64,000 bases of DNA from Caulobacter sp. Its GTDB lineage: Bacteria > Pseudomonadota > Alphaproteobacteria > Caulobacterales > Caulobacteraceae. Of this stretch, positions 19,230 through 28,499 are shown in pieces. Every line of letters begins with the position of its first letter. The stretch's first letter is position 1. The DNA is taken from assembly GCA_021741355.1 (NCBI GenBank), contig JAIOXZ010000011.1, positions 40,713-104,712 of the forward strand, read 5' to 3'. Position numbers and translations under genes: made by a program. Below the pieces are notes generated by a model. That model searched no databases. It was not told where the DNA came from and saw only the letters and a program-made list of their open reading frames with translations.

Positions 19230-20009
19230 ATGACCAGCGGGCGCATTGCGGCGCTGACCCTCACCGGCCTCCTCGTCGTGCTCGCCGCCGGCGCTGCGTC
19301 CGCGCGATTGCCGTGGAAGGGGTATCTGACGCCGGAGGCCCTGGACACCATCACCGTCCTGGCGCCGCCGCCGGAAGCCGGCTCGCCGGAGGCGGAGGCC
19401 GACCGGACGATCTTCCGCGCCACCCGCGCCCTGAAGGACACGCCGCGTTGGCAGATGGCCGTCGCCGATCTGCCTGAACGCAACATCCTGAAGAACCTGA
19501 GCTGCGCGATCGGCGCGGATCTCAATCCGCTGGCGACACCGAAACTGACCGGATTGTTGCTGAAGATGGCCCCCGACGTTAGTCGCGCCGTCGCCCGACC
19601 CAAGGCGCTCTACAGCCGCCAGCGTCCCTATCTGCTCGACGAGGACGACATCTGCGCCGATAGAGACGCGCGGCTGTCGCGGAGCCCGGATTATCCGTCC
19701 GGCCACGCCACCTGGAGCTGGGCCGTCGGCCTTGTGATGGCCGAGCTGGTCCCGACGCGGTCGAGCGCAATCCTCGCCCGGGCCCGGGCGTTCGGCGACA
19801 GCCGAATCGTCTGCGGGGTGCACAACGCCAGTTCGGTCGCCGCCGGCCGGCAGAACGCCGCCGCCGTGGTCGCGGCCCTGCATGGCGTACCGGAATTCCG
19901 GGAGGACGTGGCGGCGGCGCGGCGTGAAATTGAGCGGGCGCTGACGCGTCCCCGGACGCCGGCCGGCTGTGACGCCGAAGCTGCGGCGCTGGCGACCCCG
20001 GTCCGGTAG
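19230..20009 (+). CDS. class A-like acid phosphatase (PAP2 superfamily)
   Basis: A 259-residue periplasmic phosphatase with a signal peptide (TSGRIAALTLTGLLVVLAAG...ASA). The PAP2 motifs are K-x6-R-P in KALYSRQRP, PSGHATWS and SR-x5-H in SRIVCGVH. The third motif normally ends H-x3-D; here the residue is Ser (HNASS), so the Asp that polarises the catalytic His is absent. This may be a subfamily trait or may lower activity. The ATG at 19230 is preferred; a TTG at 19212 overlaps the upstream stop. Confidence 0.82.
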   Translation: MTSGRIAALTLTGLLVVLAAGAASARLPWKGYLTPEALDTITVLAPPPEAGSPEAEADRTIFRATRALKDTPRWQMAVADLPERNILKNLSCAIGADLNPLATPKLTGLLLKMAPDVSRAVARPKALYSRQRPYLLDEDDICADRDARLSRSPDYPSGHATWSWAVGLVMAELVPTRSSAILARARAFGDSRIVCGVHNASSVAAGRQNAAAVVAALHGVPEFREDVAAARREIERALTRPRTPAGCDAEAAALATPVR

Positions 20010-20048
20010 GGATTGCCCTTGCGGCGCCGGCTCTCTACCTCTCACCCG

Positions 20049-20534
20049 ATGGCCCACTCCCACGCCTGTGACCACGACCACGACCACCGCGGCCTGCAAG
20101 GCGACGCGCTGTCGGTGGGGCTGAGCGCCGCCCTGACGCGGTGCGAGGCGGCCGGCCAGCGGCTGACGCCGCCCCGGCGGCGCGTGCTTGAGATGCTGCT
20201 GAAAGCCGGCCAGCCGGTAAAGGCCTATGACCTGATCGCGGCCTTTGGCGACGGCGGCGCGCCGGCCAAACCACCGACCGTTTACCGGGCGCTGGATTTC
20301 CTCTCGAAGCTCGGGCTGGCCCACCGGATCGAGAGTCTCAATGCCTACATGGCCTGCGGCGGGGGCGGCGAGGGGCACGCGGCGGCGTTCCTGATCTGCG
20401 ACTGCTGCGGCGCGACGCGCGAGATCGCGCCGACCGTCGCGAACGAGGTCGAGCGACTGGCCGGAGCCCAGGGCTACAGCCTGACCGCCCTCATGGTGGA
20501 GGCCCACGGCCTCTGCGCCGATTGCCGGGCCTGA
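20049..20534 (+). CDS. zur: Fur family regulator, Zur-like
   Basis: A 161-residue Fur-family metalloregulator. The N-terminus is His/Asp-rich (AHSHACDHDHDHRG), which suits zinc sensing. The winged-helix covers RLTPPRRRVLEMLL and KPPTVYRALDFL. The structural zinc site uses CDCCG and CADC near the C-terminus. Zur normally represses zinc uptake genes; none are adjacent. The ATG at 20049 is chosen over an upstream TTG (20013) because it begins the conserved His-rich tail. Confidence 0.85.
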   Translation: MAHSHACDHDHDHRGLQGDALSVGLSAALTRCEAAGQRLTPPRRRVLEMLLKAGQPVKAYDLIAAFGDGGAPAKPPTVYRALDFLSKLGLAHRIESLNAYMACGGGGEGHAAAFLICDCCGATREIAPTVANEVERLAGAQGYSLTALMVEAHGLCADCRA

Positions 20535-20539
20535 CCCGA

Positions 20540-21472
20540 ATGGCTGACGGCATCGAGATCTGGCGCGGCGGCGTCAACACTTGGGAATGCGACGAGATGG
20601 GGCACATGAATGTGCGCTTCTACGTCACCAAGGCCGTCGAGGGGCTGGTCGGACTGGCCGCGGCGCTGGGCCTGCCGCACGCCTTCGCGGCGCACGCCGG
20701 CTCCACGCTGATGATCCGCGAGCAGCACATCCGCTTCCTGCGGGAAGCCCACGCGGGCGTCGCGCTGCACATGACTGGCGGCGTGCTGGAGATCGGCCCT
20801 GACGAGGCGCGGGTGCTGATGCTGCTGTGGCATTCGGACTCCGGCGCCCTGGCCGCCAGCTTCCAGACGGTGGTCGCCCATGTGACCCCCGCCGAGGGCC
20901 GTCCCTTCCCCTGGCCGCAACGTACGCTCGACCTGGCGGCGGGCCTGGCCATCGACACGCCCGAACAGGCCATGGCGCGCAGCGTCTCGCTTGAGCCCGT
21001 GGTCTCGACCGCCGGTCTGGCCCGGGCCGACGCGCTGGATCTGGTGCGTATCGCCCAGGGCGCGATCGCACCGCTCGACTGCGACATTTATGGCCGGATG
21101 CGGCCCGAGCTGTTCATCGGCAGGGTGTCGGACGGCATCCCGCGGTTGATCCGCAGCTTCCGCGAAGCCGTGGTCAGCGGGGCCGCCGAACCGCCCAAAC
21201 GCGTCGGCGGCGCGGTGCTCGAGTACCGGCTGATCCAGTTCGACTGGCCGCGCGCCGGCGACCGGATCGAGATCCGCTCGGGCCTGAAGGACGCCGACGC
21301 CCGCACCAAGCGGATGATCCACTGGATGCTCGACCCCGAGACCGGAAAGGCCTGGGGCGCCGCCGAGGCGGTGGCCGTGACCTTCGACCTCGACGCCCGC
21401 AAGATCATCCCGATCAGCGACGCGGCGCGGGTGGAACTGATGAAGCACGCGAAGGCCGGATTGGCGCTCTAG
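20540..21472 (+). CDS. acyl-CoA thioesterase-like double hot-dog protein
   Basis: A 310-residue protein with two hot-dog folds. The first (about 1-130) starts WRGGVNTWECDEMGHMNVRFY with the DxMGHMNxxxY pattern of 4-hydroxybenzoyl-CoA thioesterases. The second (about 160-310) has CDIYGRMRPELFIGRVSDGI. It probably hydrolyses an acyl-CoA; the substrate is unknown. The ATG at 20540 follows the zur stop closely, so it may be co-transcribed. Its stop shares CTAG with the convergent hydrolase gene. Confidence 0.8.
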   Translation: MADGIEIWRGGVNTWECDEMGHMNVRFYVTKAVEGLVGLAAALGLPHAFAAHAGSTLMIREQHIRFLREAHAGVALHMTGGVLEIGPDEARVLMLLWHSDSGALAASFQTVVAHVTPAEGRPFPWPQRTLDLAAGLAIDTPEQAMARSVSLEPVVSTAGLARADALDLVRIAQGAIAPLDCDIYGRMRPELFIGRVSDGIPRLIRSFREAVVSGAAEPPKRVGGAVLEYRLIQFDWPRAGDRIEIRSGLKDADARTKRMIHWMLDPETGKAWGAAEAVAVTFDLDARKIIPISDAARVELMKHAKAGLAL

Positions 21473-22347
21473 ACCCCCGCAGCCGCCTCGATCAGCGCCG
21501 ACCGCACCAGCTCGGGGCGCTCCATCGGCAGGAAATGGCTGGTTCCGGGGATGGTTTCCATCCGCACATTGGCGCCCGTCTGTTCCGCATCTAGACCGCA
21601 GGTGGAGCCGATCTCGGCCTTGAGGACGCGAATCGGCATCGTGGTGCGGGCGAAGGCGCCGACCGTGTCGTGGTGATGGGCGCCGAAGTTGGCCGCCTCC
21701 CAGTCCGGGCGACAGGACAGGTGGACCTGGCCGTCCTCGCCTTCCAGAACCCCGTCAGCCAGATAGGCGCGCAGGCTGGCTTCGGGCCAGGAGCGAAAGG
21801 CGCCGCGTCCGTTGTAGGCCTCGAACGCCGCCTCCCGATCAGGGAAGGTCGCGCGCCGCCGGCGGGCGCCGATCGCCAGCGGCGAGTTCTTCAGTCCATC
21901 CGGCCCGGCCTGGGCGGCGCGGTCAGCGGTGATCACGACGGGATCGAAGAGCACCAGCCGCTTTGCCGCATCAGCTCGCTGCGCGGCTGCCAGAAGACTT
22001 ACGGTTCCGCCCATCGAATGGCCGGCCAGGACGGTCGGCGTTTCGCCGAGCGCTTCCAGCAACGCCAGCAGGTCGTCGCGGAACACCAGCCAGGCGTCGT
22101 GCGCATCCGGATCCGCCGGCAGGGTCGTGCGGCCATGGCCCCGCTGATCCACCGCAAGGATGCGCAGATCGGCGGCCAATGGACCCAGGATGTCGGCATA
22201 GGTCCCGGCGTTGAAGCCGTTGGCGTGCAGGAACAGCACGTCCAGCGGCCGATCCTGCGGGCCGAACTCGAACCCGGCGATCAAGCCGCCGGGGACAGGG
22301 ACTGCGCGGCGGCGCGCGGCGGCAAAGGGCGAGGCGGCGAGAGTCAT
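21469..22347 (-). CDS. alpha/beta hydrolase
   Basis: A 292-residue alpha/beta-fold hydrolase. The oxyanion-region LFLHANGFNAGTY, the strand motif DQRGHGRT, the nucleophile elbow GHSMGG (Ser nucleophile) and the C-terminal His in PGTSHFLPMERPE are visible. The substrate is unknown; similar proteins are esterases or haloperoxidase-type hydrolases. It converges on the thioesterase gene; the two share the palindromic stop CTAG at 21469-21472. Confidence 0.88.
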   Translation of the reverse strand: MTLAASPFAAARRRAVPVPGGLIAGFEFGPQDRPLDVLFLHANGFNAGTYADILGPLAADLRILAVDQRGHGRTTLPADPDAHDAWLVFRDDLLALLEALGETPTVLAGHSMGGTVSLLAAAQRADAAKRLVLFDPVVITADRAAQAGPDGLKNSPLAIGARRRRATFPDREAAFEAYNGRGAFRSWPEASLRAYLADGVLEGEDGQVHLSCRPDWEAANFGAHHHDTVGAFARTTMPIRVLKAEIGSTCGLDAEQTGANVRMETIPGTSHFLPMERPELVRSALIEAAAGV

Positions 22348-22390
22348 CGCCGCCTGCCTATCCCGATAACGCGACGTCAGTCGATAGCGG

Positions 22391-23047
22391 TCAGATCTTC
22401 GTCAGCTGCCAGGCGCCGCCCGGCTTGCGACAGGCGCGATAGCGCTCGGTCTCGCGACCGTACTTCTTCGTGTAGGCCGTCTGCTCGACGGTCTCGCAGC
22501 CGTCGCGCGAGGCCGCGCGGACCACCGATTTCGAAACGAAGCCGCCGTCAACCCGAAGCCAGGTCGAGCTGTGCGAAGAGGCGTCGAACATCTCACCGGC
22601 GGTCAACTGACCGACGACCCGCGCCCGGGTTGAGGGCGTGGCGCGGATGTTGACGTTGCCCGGCGCGTACCAGCGGCCGCCGCTGCCGACCGGCAGCACG
22701 CGGATCTCGCCATAGGCGCCGGACCTGGGGTTGCGCCAGCTGGCCGGGCGGCCGGTGGCCAGGGCCTCGTCGAGGGCGGCTTCCGCGCGCCGCTGGTCCT
22801 CCTCCTGCATCTTGCAGCCGATCGACGAACCGATCGCGGCCCCGAGGCCCGCGCCGACGACCGTGCCGGCGCCGCGTTCCCGCTTGGCGACCTGGTTGCC
22901 GACGAACCCGCCGATGATCGCGCCGATGACAGCGCCGCCTTCCTGCTTGCCGCCACTGGCGTCACAGCCGAAGACGCCGGCGTTCGCGGCGCCGGGAAGA
23001 GCTCCAAAAGTCAGAACCGCGATGGAGGCGGTAAGGGCGATGCGCAT
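22391..23047 (-). CDS. SH3-domain envelope protein with glycine zipper
   Basis: A 218-residue exported protein. A signal peptide is visible (MRIALTASIAVLTFGALPGA...NA). Residues about 38-85 form a glycine-zipper 2TM segment (GAVIGAIIGGFVGNQVAK, GAGLGAAIGSSIG), as in 17-kDa surface antigens. Residues about 125-185 form a bacterial SH3-like domain (NVNIRATPSTRARVVGQL). It probably sits in the periplasm or outer membrane and contacts peptidoglycan. The ATG at 23047 follows GGAG. Function is inferred. Confidence 0.78.
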   Translation of the reverse strand: MRIALTASIAVLTFGALPGAANAGVFGCDASGGKQEGGAVIGAIIGGFVGNQVAKRERGAGTVVGAGLGAAIGSSIGCKMQEEDQRRAEAALDEALATGRPASWRNPRSGAYGEIRVLPVGSGGRWYAPGNVNIRATPSTRARVVGQLTAGEMFDASSHSSTWLRVDGGFVSKSVVRAASRDGCETVEQTAYTKKYGRETERYRACRKPGGAWQLTKI

Positions 23048-23174
23048 GATAGGCTCCTGTCTGAAATCTGGCGTTGCGGAGCCATTTAGCCCCGTTCGCC
23101 GTCCGAAATGTCCGGGGTTGGCTTTCCCCACGTCATCTCACGAATATGTGTCAATGCCTGCGAGGATTGAAACC

Positions 23175-24035
23175 ATGAACGCCCACACCCCCGAGACCGC
23201 CGTCTGGACCTGCTTCAACGTCTCGATCGAAGATCAGGTTGCGCATATCCAGATGAAGCGCCCCGAAGCGATGAACACCATGAACAAGGCGTTCTGGTCT
23301 GAACTTCCCGCAATCATCCGCGACATCAACGACAACGCCCGCGCGCGCTGCATCGTGATATCTTCGACCGGCAAACATTTCTGCGCCGGCATGGACCTGC
23401 AGGTGTTCGCCAATGTCGGCGAGGGCGGCGGCCAGACTGACCGGCACGTGGCCGGCGAGAGCTTCCGCAAGCATGTGCATGCGTTGCAGGACACCTTCAG
23501 CTGCCTCGACGAGGCGCGCATGCCGGTGATCGCGGCGATCCAGGGCGGCTGCATCGGCGGCGCCGTCGATTTCACCAGCGCCTGCGACATCCGCTACTGC
23601 ACGGCCGACGCCTTCTTCACGATCATGGAGATCAACATCGGCATGACCGCCGATGTCGGCACCTTCCCGCGCCTGTGCAAGCTGATCCCCGAGGGCTGGG
23701 TGCGCGAACTGGCCTACACCGGCCGTCGCCTGCCGGCGCAACGGGCGAAGGAGATCGGCCTGGTCAACGAGGTGTTCGACAGCCACGAGGCGGTCGTCGC
23801 CCACGCCCTGGCCACCGCGCGCGAGATCGCCTCCAAGTCGCCGCTGGCCGTGGCCGGCAGCAAGGTGATGATCAACTACGCCCGCGACCACACCATCAAG
23901 GACGGCTTGGACTATATCGCCGTTTGGCAGACCGGCATGTTCTCCGGCCCGCACATGGCCGAGACCTTTGTGGCGAAGCAGGAAGGCCGCGAGCCGGTCT
24001 TCCCGGACCTGCTGCCGCTCAGGAAGGGTCTGTAG
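23175..24035 (+). CDS. enoyl-CoA hydratase/isomerase (crotonase) family protein
   Basis: A 286-residue crotonase-fold enzyme. The oxyanion-hole blocks are GKHFCAGMDLQVF (first) and IQGGCIGGAVDFTSACDIRYC (second). The acidic residues near EINIGMTADVGTFPRL resemble delta3,5-delta2,4-dienoyl-CoA isomerases, so isomerase activity is a fair alternative to hydratase. The ATG at 23175 is preceded by GCGAGGATTGAAACC. It is a monocistronic gene followed by repeat D copy 1. The pathway is probably fatty acid beta-oxidation. Confidence 0.87.
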   Translation: MNAHTPETAVWTCFNVSIEDQVAHIQMKRPEAMNTMNKAFWSELPAIIRDINDNARARCIVISSTGKHFCAGMDLQVFANVGEGGGQTDRHVAGESFRKHVHALQDTFSCLDEARMPVIAAIQGGCIGGAVDFTSACDIRYCTADAFFTIMEINIGMTADVGTFPRLCKLIPEGWVRELAYTGRRLPAQRAKEIGLVNEVFDSHEAVVAHALATAREIASKSPLAVAGSKVMINYARDHTIKDGLDYIAVWQTGMFSGPHMAETFVAKQEGREPVFPDLLPLRKGL

Positions 24036-24049
24036 CCGCCGAGAATGAT

Positions 24050-24160
24050 GCTCCCCACTCTTGTGGGGAGCTGTCGCGCGGAGCGTGACTGAGGGGTGTT
24101 GCCGTGCACGGACTCCCCTCCACCGCCTCCGGCGGTCCCCCTCCCCACTGCGTGGGGAGG
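24050..24160. repeat. palindromic repeat, family D copy 1
   Basis: About 110 bases of nested hairpins: CTCCCCACTCTTGTGGGGAG at the left, CCTCCACCGCCTCCGGCGGT inside, and CTCCCCACTGCGTGGGGAGG at the right. The reverse complement of the sequence at 42387-42495 is nearly the same, so the two copies are inverted. Fragments of the same family occur at 59581-59640 and within 32967-33114. Confidence 0.8.
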
Positions 24161-24171
24161 ATCGGTCTTCT

Positions 24172-25383
24172 TCAGGTCTCCAGCTCCGCCTCGGCGAGGT
24201 CGGCGCCGTCGAACTTCACGCCCTGCAGTTCGGCTTCGAGGAAGCGCGCGCGGCGCGCGTGGCAGTCGCGCAGGTCGGCGCCCTTGAGCACGGCGCGCGT
24301 CAGGTCTGTGCGGATGAAGCGGCCCTCGGCGATCATCAGCGGGCCGAGTTTCGCCCCACGCAGGTCGGCCTTGTTCAGCTTGGTCCCGATCAGCTTGGCG
24401 CCGCGCAGGTCCGCGTCCTTGAGGACCACCCCGCGCAGGTCCGCGCCGCTGAGGTCGCAGCCCTGGAGCTCGGCGCCCTCCATGTTCAGGCCGAAGAACA
24501 CCGACCTCGGCGCCGCCATGCCGGTCAGCATACGGCGACGCAGTTGCTTGAGCGGCCGGAAGTCGACGCGCGAGACCTTCATCACCTCGCCCTCCGCGCC
24601 GTCCGACTTGCAGAAGCGTTCATGGTCGCTGATCAGGTCGCCGAGCGGACGGTCATCGACGTAGACGATCGGCGGCGGCGCGCGCAGCACCTCGCTGAGA
24701 TCGACCCGTTCGAAGCTGGCGTCGTCGAGCCGCACGCCCGAGACCACCGCGTCCTTCATCGTCGCGCCGGAAAAGTCGGCGTGGAAGACGTCGGCGTTGG
24801 ACAGGTCGGCGCCGTCGAGGACCGCGTTCATCAGCTTGGCACCGTTGAGGCAGGCTCCGGTGAGGTCCGCCTCGGTAAAGTCGGCGCTGATCGCATGGGC
24901 GCCGGTCATCTGGGCTCCGGCCAGGTTCGCGCCCTGCAGCACCGCATAGTCCAGCTCGCCCGGCTTGCGCTCGTGCTTGAGGATCCTGAAGCTCTGGCCA
25001 TTGCCCTGGAGCGCGATGCTGCCCTCGCGCAGGTCGCACCCGGCCAGGTTGGCGCCGGCAAGATTGGCCCCGCGCAGGCAGGCGCCGCGCAGGTCTGCCT
25101 GGCTGAGGTCACAGGTGCGCAGGTCCGCTTCCCGCAGGTCGCAGCCGAACAGGATCGCGCGCTTGAGACTGGCGCCGTGCAGGCTGGCGCCGGCCAGCCG
25201 GGCGCCGGTCAGGTCAGCATCGCCCAGATCGACGCCGGACAGCGACATGTTCGACAGGTCGACATAGGTCAGGTTGGCGCGCTTGCCGCCGCTCCGGCCG
25301 CTCAGATACCGGCCGTGCGCTTCGATCACAGCCTTGACGGCGCTGTAGTCGAGCGGGCGGATGATGCTGGGCGCGGCGGACAT
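24172..25383 (-). CDS. pentapeptide repeat protein
   Basis: A 403-residue protein made largely of A(D/N)LXX pentapeptides, for example DADLTGARLAGASLHGASLK and GCDLREADLRTCDLSQADLR. These fold as a right-handed quadrilateral beta helix. Two repeat blocks (about residues 40-180 and 295-400) flank a non-repeat middle. Members of this fold include DNA-gyrase mimics such as Qnr and structural proteins, but nothing here marks a specific function. It has no signal peptide, so it is probably cytoplasmic. Confidence 0.9.
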   Translation of the reverse strand: MSAAPSIIRPLDYSAVKAVIEAHGRYLSGRSGGKRANLTYVDLSNMSLSGVDLGDADLTGARLAGASLHGASLKRAILFGCDLREADLRTCDLSQADLRGACLRGANLAGANLAGCDLREGSIALQGNGQSFRILKHERKPGELDYAVLQGANLAGAQMTGAHAISADFTEADLTGACLNGAKLMNAVLDGADLSNADVFHADFSGATMKDAVVSGVRLDDASFERVDLSEVLRAPPPIVYVDDRPLGDLISDHERFCKSDGAEGEVMKVSRVDFRPLKQLRRRMLTGMAAPRSVFFGLNMEGAELQGCDLSGADLRGVVLKDADLRGAKLIGTKLNKADLRGAKLGPLMIAEGRFIRTDLTRAVLKGADLRDCHARRARFLEAELQGVKFDGADLAEAELET

Positions 25384-25462
25384 TCAGGACCTGATTCAGA
25401 GAATCCGGAAGCATGGTCCGCAGCGACTTAAAGAAGGGTTGTTTCCCACCGGTAAGCGGCGG

Positions 25463-26422
25463 TCAGAGCCAGCCCTTGCGCCTGAACCACCAGATCGGAA
25501 CCAGCATCGTCACGAGCATCAGCACCAGGGCGAGCGGGTAGCCGCCGACCCAGCCCAGTTCCGGCATGTGCCTGAAGTTCATGCCGTAGATCGAGCCGAT
25601 CAGCGTCGGCGGCATCAGGATCACGGCCCAGACCGAAAACACCTTCATGATCTCGTTCTGGTCGGTGTTGATCAGGCCGACGGCGGAATCGAGCAGGAAG
25701 GTCACGTTCTCCGTCACATAGGCGGAATGGCCGGTCAGGGACTGGGCGTCCCGCTGCAGGGAGCGCAGGCGCTCACGGTAATCCTTGCTGTCGGCGATTT
25801 CGTCGGACAGGGCGGCGAACGACAGCAGGCGCGACAGGCTGACCAGGCTGCTGCGGGCCTTGGCGGCGATCGACTGCGATCGGCCCAACTGGCGCAGGAG
25901 CGGCTTGAAGCCGACCTTTCGCGCCGGCCGGAAGATCTCGCCGGAGGTCACGTCCACCTCGGCGGAGGTTTTTTCAAGGATGTCGGCGATCCGGTCGATG
26001 ATGGCGTCCAGCAGGCCGAGGAAGGCATCGACCCCGCTCCGACAGAAGTCGGCGTCGCGCTCGGCCTGGGCCGCATAGGCAACGAACGCGCGCGGCTCGA
26101 CGTAGCGGATGGTGATCAGCCGCCCCTTGGCCAGCACGAAGGTCACCGGAGCCAGCGCCGGGTCATCACCGTCGGCGCCAACCAGCAAGAAGGCGGTCAT
26201 GAAGGTGCCGCCGTCCTCCTGGTACAGCCGGGAGGAGACCTCGATCTCGGCCATTTCCTCGGCGGTCGGCAGCAGCACGCCGAGCCCGGCTTCGGCGACC
26301 AGCTCTTCGGCCTTGTCGGGGTCGGTCAGATCGATCCAGGCGACGTCGTCAGGCAGGACCCAGTCAGGGCCGGCCTCAATGGGCGTGAGCCCGCCCCCGC
26401 CACAGCGAAGCACTCTGAGCAT
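25463..26422 (-). CDS. CorA family magnesium/divalent cation transporter
   Basis: A 319-residue CorA-type protein. The cytosolic domain runs to about residue 250; two transmembrane helices follow (about 260-278 and 293-312). The selectivity motif Y/GMNF is at residues 279-283 (YGMNF). Like the family, it probably forms a pentamer that imports Mg2+ (or Co2+/Ni2+/Zn2+ in related groups). It is close to the usual CorA length. A basic tail (RRKGW) faces the cytosol. Confidence 0.9.
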   Translation of the reverse strand: MLRVLRCGGGGLTPIEAGPDWVLPDDVAWIDLTDPDKAEELVAEAGLGVLLPTAEEMAEIEVSSRLYQEDGGTFMTAFLLVGADGDDPALAPVTFVLAKGRLITIRYVEPRAFVAYAAQAERDADFCRSGVDAFLGLLDAIIDRIADILEKTSAEVDVTSGEIFRPARKVGFKPLLRQLGRSQSIAAKARSSLVSLSRLLSFAALSDEIADSKDYRERLRSLQRDAQSLTGHSAYVTENVTFLLDSAVGLINTDQNEIMKVFSVWAVILMPPTLIGSIYGMNFRHMPELGWVGGYPLALVLMLVTMLVPIWWFRRKGWL

Positions 26423-26489
26423 GGACGTATCGTCTCCGGTCCGCCCCCGGAATGGCGCGGCGGCCGGTCAGCGTCAACCACAGCGGCGA

Positions 26490-27179
26490 TCAGTCGTCGG
26501 CAGGGTCCTGGGCCGGGGTCTGGCCGATGGCCGCGGAAATCAGCGCGGCGATCCGGTCGGTCGCGTCCGCGGCCTGGTTGATCACGCCCAGCGGGGACGG
26601 GATCGGGCCGACCGTCGAGGCGGTCTGGTTCGCGGCGGAGCGCGCCATGGTCACGCCCTGGGCGCTCCAGTAGCGCGGGTCGGTCTGGGCCAGCTGCACG
26701 GCCTGGCGGTTCTGATAGATGAAGCCGTAGGTCGGATAGACCGAGGTGCCCAGGTCGCGGATCGGGTCGTACCAGACCTTGACCATGCTCCAGTCGCCCA
26801 CCGGCGACACGTCGATGACGGTGACGTCGGTTTCGATCTGGCCGCGGGCGCCGCCGATGCGGGACCAGTTGGCGTGGGTGATCTGGATAACGCGGTCCGT
26901 CACCAGCCGGCTGACGACGGCGACATGGCCCAGCTGCATCCTGGACGTCGGGACAAACGTCAGCACCGCCCCGGTCTGGGGCGTACGGCCGGTCTCATAC
27001 TTGCCGGAGGCCTGGCCCCACCAGGTTCTGGCGTCGCCATAGATCTGTATGCCCGACAGGAGTCGGGCGAAAGGCACACACTGCCAGTAGATGTCAGCCA
27101 GAGCATTCGCCGAAGGCGTCAGGCTGAGCATCACTGCAGCGGCCAGGGAACCAAGGTAGGTTTTGGTTCGTTGGCGCAT
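26490..27179 (-). CDS. CHAP domain peptidoglycan amidase/endopeptidase
   Basis: A 229-residue exported protein with a signal peptide (SLAAAVMLSLTPSANALA). Cys34 in YWQCVPFARL, His85 in QLGHVAVVS and Asn104 in THANW form the CHAP catalytic set. The family cleaves peptidoglycan cross-bridges or stem peptides, so a role in cell wall remodelling is expected. The Cys comes unusually soon after the predicted cleavage site. The tail after about residue 170 is low complexity. Confidence 0.85.
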   Translation of the reverse strand: MRQRTKTYLGSLAAAVMLSLTPSANALADIYWQCVPFARLLSGIQIYGDARTWWGQASGKYETGRTPQTGAVLTFVPTSRMQLGHVAVVSRLVTDRVIQITHANWSRIGGARGQIETDVTVIDVSPVGDWSMVKVWYDPIRDLGTSVYPTYGFIYQNRQAVQLAQTDPRYWSAQGVTMARSAANQTASTVGPIPSPLGVINQAADATDRIAALISAAIGQTPAQDPADD

Positions 27180-27253
27180 TCAGGAGATCTCCCCCGTCAC
27201 TGGAAGTGAGGGGATAACCATCTCACGCCCGAATGAAAAGAGTCTTTTCAGCA

Positions 27254-28345
27254 TCAGGCTGCGACAGCGCGTCGCGAACGCCATGAGTCAGCCATGAGCT
27301 TCATGCGTTCGCGGGCCGGTTTCTCGATCAGATGATACGATGCCGCCGACAGTGGAACCAGGGCAGTGATGAAGATCAGCCACACCCACATAGGCAGCTT
27401 TTCGTCCGTTAAATTCAGAACTCGTGCGGCAGCATTCACGAAGATGATCTTCCACGGCACGCAGATCATGTAGGTTGAGTAGCTTATCTCGCCCAGATAC
27501 ACGAAGACGCCCTGTGATCCGAAAGTCGATCCGTGCTGCGCGAGACCCGCGAGGCTCAGGATCAGGGCCCCGAACGTGGCCAGCGTAACCATGTCAGGAG
27601 CGCCCATGATGGCCGAGGCGAGCAACGCGGCGCCTGAAAAAAGGGCGCCGATGGCCGCCATCCGGACGCCGCGCACGACGCCGGACCGCCACAGACTGTG
27701 CATGGCGCAGCCCAGAGCGAAGCAGGGAACGATTCGCAGCGCGCCCCAGGCGATGGTGGCCTGGGTCAGCGACTGGCCGGTCAGGGCCTGGAACACGGGA
27801 TAGAGGGTGGCGATCGCCGCCAGGGTCCCGGCTGCCAGCAGCCATGGCCGGTTGCGCAGCCGCCAGGCGACGAAGGCGAAGGCCGGGAAGGTCAGGTAGG
27901 CGAACCACTCCGCCGAGATCGACCAGGACGGATGGTTGAAAGCCGCCTCCGGCGCCAGGCCCCAGGCCTGGAGCAGCAGCAGGTTCGCCGGCAGCGCGTC
28001 CCACCGCAGGATGCCGGCATCGACCGAGATCCCGGCCAGGCCCGCCACAACCCCGAGGGCGATCATCCCCAGCAGGGTGGCCAGATGCAGCGGATAGACC
28101 CGCGCAAGCCGGTTCCAGAGGAAGGACCCGTACTTGAACCGCTCCTCCCCGAAGGCGGTCAGATAGACGTGGCAGAGGATGAAGCCGCTCAGCACGAAGA
28201 ACAGCTCGACCCCCAGATAGCCCTTCTCGACCAGCGTCGGGGTTACGGCCACATCGAGCTTTGGCCAGTAGTGGAAGAGCACGACCCACAGCGCCGCGAA
28301 GAAGCGCAACGAGGTCAGAGGCCGGATATTGGCGGCGTCCTGCAT
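27254..28345 (-). CDS. acyltransferase 3 family membrane protein (OafA/YrhL type)
   Basis: A 363-residue integral membrane O-acyltransferase with about 10 hydrophobic helices. The opening IRPLTSLRFFAALWVVLFHY carries the family's R-x10-H signature, and LGVELFFVLSGFIL matches the second block. It probably adds acetyl or other acyl groups to a surface polysaccharide. The ATG at 28345 gives the conserved N-terminus; the frame extends to 28435 without similarity. Confidence 0.87.
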   Translation of the reverse strand: MQDAANIRPLTSLRFFAALWVVLFHYWPKLDVAVTPTLVEKGYLGVELFFVLSGFILCHVYLTAFGEERFKYGSFLWNRLARVYPLHLATLLGMIALGVVAGLAGISVDAGILRWDALPANLLLLQAWGLAPEAAFNHPSWSISAEWFAYLTFPAFAFVAWRLRNRPWLLAAGTLAAIATLYPVFQALTGQSLTQATIAWGALRIVPCFALGCAMHSLWRSGVVRGVRMAAIGALFSGAALLASAIMGAPDMVTLATFGALILSLAGLAQHGSTFGSQGVFVYLGEISYSTYMICVPWKIIFVNAAARVLNLTDEKLPMWVWLIFITALVPLSAASYHLIEKPARERMKLMADSWRSRRAVAA

Positions 28346-28499
28346 GGCCGGGTCCTGTCTTCTCGCGCCGGCGGGCCCTGCCCGGAACGGCGCCTCATGG
28401 GAAGCGGCGGGAAAAATCAGCGAAAGCCGGTTCATCCAGACGCGTGTCGGGCTATGTAAGCTCCATTCGGTTCACCAGTCGTGAAAGGCCCGACGCCGC

